This document shows, in pieces, positions 6,645-10,108 of a stretch of 10,108 nucleotides of DNA. Origin of the DNA: Balneolaceae bacterium (GTDB lineage: Bacteria > Bacteroidota > Rhodothermia > Balneolales > Balneolaceae). Location of the stretch: contig SLGA01000235.1 in the NCBI GenBank assembly GCA_007123985.1, positions 1-10,108 on the forward strand. The letters run 5' to 3'. The notes beneath the pieces are model-generated. The model was not told the DNA's origin and made no database searches. It saw only the letters and a program-made list of their open reading frames with translations. Within the stretch, counting starts at the first letter, position 1; every line of letters starts with the position of its first letter. Made by a program: the position numbers and the translations under genes.

Positions 6645-7148
6645 ATGAATAAATACTACTTAATTTTTCTCATTTGGCTTTTGCCAATCTACTTTTTAGT
6701 ACAGTTTGGTTATCAGGCGCTAACATACTATGGTATTCAATCAACCTATAACCAGGGTGATAGCTATGTGGCAACGGTTACCGATTTCGATGTAAAACAG
6801 ATTGCGGCTCAAACCAACGGGTACGTAGTTATTAATTTCACAACATCTGGTGGAGAGGTAGTCGAAAAAAGGCTGGCACTTCCTGTTCAATTTGCGCAGG
6901 TAATCATGAATTCCGAACTGATTCCCGTCCGCTATTCAGGATCATCATTCAGCCCGATCGTTATGATGCCTGTGTACGATTTGCAGCAAAATGTAATTCG
7001 GGTTAATCTTGCCGTAACTCTTTTTGGCACTCTTGTAACCATTATTGTTTCATTCTTTGCCTCAAGATACGCGCTTCGAAAAGTGATAGAGGGTGATGAT
7101 AAACTGGAGATTGAAATGATGGATGAGGTTACACCGGCTGTGACCTGA
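6645..7148 (+). CDS. two-TM envelope protein, DUF3592-like
   Basis: This is a small membrane protein of 167 residues. A TM segment spans about 5-25, then a soluble beta-rich stretch (about 35-110) with the pattern YVATVTDFDVKQ...YVVINFTTSGGEVVEKRLALP...IPVRYSG. A second TM spans about 118-143, followed by a positively then negatively charged tail (RKVIEGDDKLEIEMMDEV). This TM, small extracytoplasmic beta domain, TM layout with a [VI]xYxxxxP-like segment resembles DUF3592 proteins; I offer that as similarity, not proof. No catalytic motif or lipobox is seen. It is last in the rightward run, 40 bp after the beta-lactamase-fold gene, and converges on the SDR gene with 5 bp between stop codons. 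Function unknown. Confidence 0.72.
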   Translation: MNKYYLIFLIWLLPIYFLVQFGYQALTYYGIQSTYNQGDSYVATVTDFDVKQIAAQTNGYVVINFTTSGGEVVEKRLALPVQFAQVIMNSELIPVRYSGSSFSPIVMMPVYDLQQNVIRVNLAVTLFGTLVTIIVSFFASRYALRKVIEGDDKLEIEMMDEVTPAVT

Positions 7149-7157
7149 TCGGATCAG
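7145..7157. repeat. 13-bp palindrome containing both convergent stop codons
   Basis: CTGATCGGATCAG is a perfect palindrome about a central G. It contains the TGA of the rightward gene (7146-7148) and, on the other strand, the TGA of the leftward SDR gene (7154-7156). As RNA it could form a short 5-bp stem with a 3-nt loop in either direction. No T-run follows on either strand, so it is not a convincing intrinsic terminator. Confidence 0.5.
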
Positions 7158-7885
7158 ATCATATAGGAACCGCCATTTATGTGAAATGTAGATCCGCTCA
7201 TGTGTTTGACATTTCCCTCTGCTAAAAATAGTACCAATCTGGCAACTTCATCGGGTTGTGTCATCGTATCAAACGTGGAATCTTTTGTAAGATACGCTTC
7301 ACCGTAAACAGAAATGGAATCTTTCGCCATGTCTGTTTCAACAAAACCGGGTGCAATTGAATAGGCCACAATACCCTCTCTGCTGAAGTCTCTCGCGATA
7401 CTCTTGGTAAATGCAACCATACCCCCTTTCGATGCCGCATACGCTGCATATTCTTCTGTATCTCCCCTGTAAGCCGCTCTCGATGCTATGTTGATGATAA
7501 CTCCCTCACTCTCTTTTTGAATATGCTGGTTAATAAACCATTTACTCAAAAGGGATGATGATCTCAGGTTCACCATCATCGTTTTATCCCATACGTCCAG
7601 CCAACTGTCGTCGTCGGTTGAAAATTTAGCATCTCTGAAGATTCCTGCGTTATTGATAAGAACATCGGGGCAGTCATCCCTAAATACCGGTTTAATATAA
7701 GTTTTTAGATCATCTTCTATTGAAAAATCTGCTCTAATGCCTTTGAATTGACTACTATTGAGCAGGCTTTCATCAAACTCAGACTGGTGTGCAGTGCCGG
7801 AAACTCTGAAATTATTCTTAAGTAACAGATCGGTAATTTCAAACCCAATACCTCTGGAGGCGCCGGTAACAAGAGCATGTTTCAT
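7154..7885 (-). CDS. SDR family NAD(P)-dependent oxidoreductase
   Basis: This is a classical short-chain dehydrogenase/reductase of 243 residues. The Rossmann cofactor motif is TGASRGIG (7-14), the NNAG motif is at 78-81, and the catalytic residues are S135 (NIASR) and Y149/K153 (YAASK), with N106 in MVNLR. The conserved PG follows at 179-180, and the C-terminal INGGSYMI is typical of FabG-like classical SDRs. All catalytic residues are present, so an active reductase or dehydrogenase is expected. Substrate cannot be told from sequence. TGASR plus the basic Arg favours NADP(H), as in FabG, but SDRs are too diverse to name it. It is the last gene of the leftward operon that begins with suf genes, 37 bp after the DUF2480 gene, with no good Shine-Dalgarno site. 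Why it is grouped with Fe-S genes is not apparent. Confidence 0.9.
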   Translation of the reverse strand: MKHALVTGASRGIGFEITDLLLKNNFRVSGTAHQSEFDESLLNSSQFKGIRADFSIEDDLKTYIKPVFRDDCPDVLINNAGIFRDAKFSTDDDSWLDVWDKTMMVNLRSSSLLSKWFINQHIQKESEGVIINIASRAAYRGDTEEYAAYAASKGGMVAFTKSIARDFSREGIVAYSIAPGFVETDMAKDSISVYGEAYLTKDSTFDTMTQPDEVARLVLFLAEGNVKHMSGSTFHINGGSYMI

Positions 7886-7922
7886 GTTGAACCGAGGATT
7901 TTAATTGATTGATGGATACACT

Positions 7923-8432
7923 TTATGAACGCGTTTTCCTGAAAACGGGCACATTTGAGCAGGCTTCACCATACATCAGTTTTTTTACATGCGGAAGCAG
8001 TTTCTTAGTAGCATACATGTAAACATCGGCAGGAACATCCATTTTACTGCACCCTTTCAACAAAACAAACCGATCTTTGTACTCTGCCCAGTCTCTTTCA
8101 TCAATCTTTAATTTGAATATCTGGCTGTATGCCGACTCTTTATTTCCAAAAAAAACATTTTCAGCATAATCTTCTGCATGCTGAACTACCAGCATAAACG
8201 CCCATTTAGGAAGTATCGCATCGGTTGAACAGTAAACTGTAAGATATGTACCCTTATACTGTTCCCAGTTATGTGAATCCATTTTTTCTCTGAATTCAGC
8301 CTCTTTCAATATCAGCCCATGAAATAAGAAGTCTTTCAGATCCAGTTCAGAAACGTTTACACCTTGTGCAAATTTTTCCAGATCTACAGTTTCGAGTTTG
8401 GATTGCTTTACTTTGTTTACAATTTCAGACAT
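7923..8432 (-). CDS. DUF2480 family protein
   Basis: I recognise this 169-residue protein as DUF2480, a family largely restricted to Bacteroidota and relatives with no assigned function. Landmarks are MSEIVNKV at the start, LDLKDFLFHGLILKEAEFRE (30-49), TYLTVYCSTDAILPKWAFM (62-80), FVLLKGCSKMDVPADVY (122-138) and KLMYGEACSNVPVFRK (151-166). The only three cysteines, C68, C128 and C158, are each followed by Ser and lie in the best-conserved blocks as I remember the family. That pattern would suit metal or Fe-S ligation or thiol chemistry, but it is inference. No signal peptide or TM segment is seen, so it is probably cytoplasmic. It lies downstream of sufS, nfu and sufA on the same strand (82-bp gap) and upstream of the SDR gene (37 bp). 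The start ATG at 8430-8432 is the first in frame. Confidence 0.88.
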   Translation of the reverse strand: MSEIVNKVKQSKLETVDLEKFAQGVNVSELDLKDFLFHGLILKEAEFREKMDSHNWEQYKGTYLTVYCSTDAILPKWAFMLVVQHAEDYAENVFFGNKESAYSQIFKLKIDERDWAEYKDRFVLLKGCSKMDVPADVYMYATKKLLPHVKKLMYGEACSNVPVFRKTRS

Positions 8433-8514
8433 ATCTATTTATATCGGGTATTGAGCAACAGGTATCTTGTAGCACCAATCTCAGAGCAAACTACTCGATA
8501 CGTAATACTACGTG
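8433..8514 (-). other. 82-bp spacer between sufA and DUF2480 with a weak hairpin
   Basis: This is the longest gap inside the leftward operon. In the transcribed sense it contains ACGTA-GTAT-TACGT, a 5-bp stem with a 4-nt loop soon after the sufA stop, and a TATAAA-like stretch just before the DUF2480 start. Neither is strong enough to call a terminator or promoter. An internal promoter for DUF2480 and the SDR is possible. Confidence 0.3.
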
Positions 8515-8850
8515 TTATAAAGAAAAAGACTCGCCGCAAGAGCAGCTTCTTGCTGCGTTTGGATTGTTGAAGTGAAAACCTTTTCCGGTTAATCCATCTG
8601 TAAAATCGAGTTTTGTACCGGCCAGATAGAGAAAACTACGCATATCTACCACAATTTTAACTCCATGATCTTCAAAGAGTTTATCACTCTCCTGGATCTT
8701 TTGATCTGAGTCAAAATCGAGATTATAGGTAAGCCCTGAACATCCTCCGCTTACAACTCCTACTCGAAGTGGTGTCTCCGCTGGAATATTCTGTTCTGTT
8801 CTGATTTCCTGTATCCGCTGTGCGGCTCTTTCACTAATGGCTAACGACAT
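8515..8850 (-). CDS. sufA: A-type iron-sulfur carrier protein (IscA/SufA/ErpA, HesB family)
   Basis: A-type carriers accept a [2Fe-2S] or [4Fe-4S] cluster from the scaffold and pass it to apo-proteins. From the chosen start the protein is 111 residues, the usual size. The three ligand cysteines are C37 in VSGGCSGL and C103 and C105 in SCSCGESF, with the conserved family middle GVKIVVDMRSFLYLAGTKLDF. An ATG also exists at 8854-8856, only 1 nt from the strong Shine-Dalgarno AGAGGAG (8858-8864 on this strand). The ATG at 8848-8850 lies 7 nt from it, so I take that as the start; it removes two residues. It follows the Nfu gene by 31 bp in the suf operon. The symbol sufA is by operon context; IscA or ErpA subtype cannot be separated by eye. 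Confidence 0.93.
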   Translation of the reverse strand: MSLAISERAAQRIQEIRTEQNIPAETPLRVGVVSGGCSGLTYNLDFDSDQKIQESDKLFEDHGVKIVVDMRSFLYLAGTKLDFTDGLTGKGFHFNNPNAARSCSCGESFSL

Positions 8851-8857
8851 ATCCATA

Positions 8858-8864
8858 CTCCTCT
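8858..8864 (-). promoter_or_regulatory. strong ribosome-binding site deciding the sufA start
   Basis: AGAGGAG on the minus strand is a near-perfect anti-Shine-Dalgarno match and the best in the window. Spacing of 7 nt selects the ATG at 8848-8850 over the ATG at 8854-8856, which is only 1 nt away. Confidence 0.65.
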
Positions 8865-8881
8865 GCCAGTTTCTCTGTATT

Positions 8882-9433
8882 CTATACTGATATTACCTGA
8901 ATTTCAGGATCAATCCTTTTCACCATGCTTTCAATCGCATAGAGGGTACCCGATGAAGCTGTTGGACAGGTACCACAAGCTCCCTGGTAGTGAACCTTGA
9001 GACGATTGCCATCAAGGCCGATAATTTTCAAACCACCACCATCAGCCAGTAAATATGGCCGTACCTGCTCATCCAGCATCTGGTTGATTTGGATCAGTCG
9101 CGGGTCATCTGTTTCCTGTACTTCTCTTGAGGCATGTACTTCCGCATCTTCTTCAATATCGAGTTGCGGTGTTGCCTGCCTGATAGGCGGTGCAAGTTTT
9201 CGTAACAGCTCTGACCAAACTGCTTTTCCATCCTGAGTTACCGTAATGTATTTATCTACATAGTAAACGTTAATTACGTTTTCTATACTGAAAAGTGCTT
9301 TTGCAAGCTCATCGTGCTCTGCTTCACCACTATTTTCAAAAGATCTGGTAACTCCGTTGGTTAACGGTTCCGCGAGTACAAATCTCATTGCATCTGGATT
9401 TGGAGTGCGTTCTATTTCTTTTATTTTCGGCAT
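8882..9433 (-). CDS. Nfu-type iron-sulfur scaffold/carrier (Nfu_N plus NifU C-terminal domain)
   Basis: Nfu proteins bind a [4Fe-4S] cluster at a CxxC shared between two subunits and deliver it to targets. This 183-residue protein begins with an Nfu_N domain (about 3-85; ERTPNPDAMRFVL near the start, ALFSIENVINVYYVDKYITV at 46-65). An acidic linker rich in Glu follows (about 88-110), then the NifU C-terminal domain (about 111-183) with VRPYLLADGGGLKIIGLDG (125-142) and the cluster ligands C153 and C156 in GACGTCPTAS. Domain order matches mitochondrial NFU1 and many FCB-group Nfu proteins rather than E. coli NfuA, whose N-terminal domain is A-type-like. It sits between sufS (37 bp upstream) and sufA (31 bp downstream), fitting a role as cluster scaffold or carrier of this SUF system. 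The start ATG at 9431-9433 has no clear ribosome-binding site. Confidence 0.95.
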   Translation of the reverse strand: MPKIKEIERTPNPDAMRFVLAEPLTNGVTRSFENSGEAEHDELAKALFSIENVINVYYVDKYITVTQDGKAVWSELLRKLAPPIRQATPQLDIEEDAEVHASREVQETDDPRLIQINQMLDEQVRPYLLADGGGLKIIGLDGNRLKVHYQGACGTCPTASSGTLYAIESMVKRIDPEIQVISV

Positions 9434-9470
9434 GATGGTATGGATTCAGTTATAATTTTCTTTACAGTTC

Positions 9471-10108
9471 CTATACAAAAAATGACTTTGCGTAGTGAAT
9501 TCCTTCAATCAGTCTGTCGATATCGTTCTTATTGTTGTAAAACGCCAGTGATGCCCTTGTTGTTGCCGGTACATTAAACCTGCGCATAATTGGCTGGGCA
9601 CAATGATGGCCCGTGCGAACGGCAATTCCCTGCTTATCAAGAATAGTTCCCAGGTCAGATGCGTGGATATCATCAAACACAAACGATACAACAGAAGCCC
9701 TGTTCTTGGCTTCGCCCACAAACCGTAATCCGTCAATTTTTCCGAGTTCAGACACGGCATACTCAACAAGTTCAGTTTCGCGAGCCTCAATAGCCTCCAT
9801 GCCAATCTCTGCAAGATAATCTACGGCTTCACTAAGCCCTATAGATGCAGAAATGGGTGGAGTACCCGCTTCAAACCTGAAGGGTACCTCATTGTAAGTG
9901 GTCTCTTCAAAAGTTACTTTATCGATCATGTCGCCTCCGCCCCGGTAGGGAGGCATATCATCCAGCAGATACTTTTTACCATATAAGATTCCAAAGCCGG
10001 TAGGACCGCACATCTTATGTGATGAAAACACGTAAAAGTCTGTGTCAATATCCTGAATATCAATATTCTGATGCGGAATGGATTGTGCACCGTCAATGAG
10101 TGTTACTG
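9471..10108 (-). CDS. sufS: cysteine desulfurase SufS (C-terminal part; N-terminus beyond window)
   Basis: SufS is a PLP-dependent class V aminotransferase-fold enzyme that takes sulfur from L-cysteine as a persulfide for Fe-S cluster assembly. The open frame runs to the window edge, giving 211 residues and lacking roughly the first half of the usual 400-410. It begins VTLIDGAQSIPHQNIDIQ with the PLP-contacting Asp, then YVFSSHKMCGPTG with the PLP-lysine codon at 10014-10016. The group II desulfurase motif is RTGHHCAQP, with the catalytic Cys codon at 9600-9602. It ends with the conserved RASLAFYNNKNDIDRL region. All visible catalytic residues are intact. An internal GTG at 10029-10031 is not a real start, as conserved sequence continues upstream of it. 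It is the first visible gene of the leftward suf operon. Other suf genes (sufB, C, D) may lie upstream, outside the window. Confidence 0.97.
   Translation of the reverse strand, partial: VTLIDGAQSIPHQNIDIQDIDTDFYVFSSHKMCGPTGFGILYGKKYLLDDMPPYRGGGDMIDKVTFEETTYNEVPFRFEAGTPPISASIGLSEAVDYLAEIGMEAIEARETELVEYAVSELGKIDGLRFVGEAKNRASVVSFVFDDIHASDLGTILDKQGIAVRTGHHCAQPIMRRFNVPATTRASLAFYNNKNDIDRLIEGIHYAKSFFV

Noticed and set aside
8364..8575. Two overlapping plus-strand frames spanning the sufA-DUF2480 gap
   Set aside because: Mostly antisense to the DUF2480 coding region, with no start signal and no domain.
10029..10031. GTG as start of the SufS-like frame
   Set aside because: Strongly conserved SufS sequence (VTLIDGAQSIPH...) continues upstream in the same frame to the window edge, so the gene is merely cut by the window.
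7923..10108. The sufS-nfu-sufA block as an unusual or novel system
   Set aside because: Gene content and intact motifs match ordinary iron-sulfur assembly operons; only the attached DUF2480 and SDR genes are noteworthy.

Overview
The window reads as a compact chromosomal segment from the Bacteroidota/Balneolota side of the FCB group, and I lean towards Balneolota. The reasons are a type IX secretion 'plug' protein (DUF5103), a DUF2480 protein, a Bacteroidota-like CcmB, moderate-to-low G+C by eye, and mostly weak Shine-Dalgarno sites. No rRNA, tRNA, CRISPR array, insertion sequence, phage gene or attachment site was seen. Almost all genes are housekeeping or lineage-typical.

Layout. (1) Positions 1-1055, minus strand: a PTS EIIA (PtsN/fructose-type) gene followed 9 bp later by dacB (penicillin-binding protein 4, D-Ala-D-Ala carboxypeptidase). 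dacB carries an in-frame TGA exactly where the conserved Trp of the G-W-x-W-D-D motif belongs; homology continues in the same frame to the window edge. (2) Positions 1056-1392: a divergent intergenic region with candidate promoters at each end, both adjoining an inverted pair of the same 10-mer. (3) Positions 1393-7148, plus strand, a tight run: ccmB, holB (delta'), dapF, a T9SS plug lipoprotein with no ATG start, a class A beta-lactamase-fold protein that has lost its catalytic Ser/Lys, and a small two-TM protein resembling DUF3592. (4) Positions 7154-10108, minus strand, the downstream part of an iron-sulfur (SUF) operon: sufS (N-terminal part outside the window), a two-domain Nfu scaffold, a SufA/IscA-type carrier, DUF2480, and an SDR oxidoreductase. 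The two long operons converge with 5 bp between stop codons.

How the genes relate. SufS mobilises sulfur and Nfu and SufA carry or deliver clusters. DUF2480, with three Cys-Ser motifs, is a candidate accessory protein of that operon. DapF supplies meso-diaminopimelate for peptidoglycan and lysine, and DacB trims peptidoglycan. The plug protein is expected to seal the SprA translocon on its periplasmic side. delta' is part of the replicative clamp loader.

No clear novel multi-gene system is visible. The observations most worth a second look are the dacB nonsense codon, the apparent beta-lactamase-fold pseudoenzyme next to the T9SS plug gene, and the SUF-linked DUF2480 protein.
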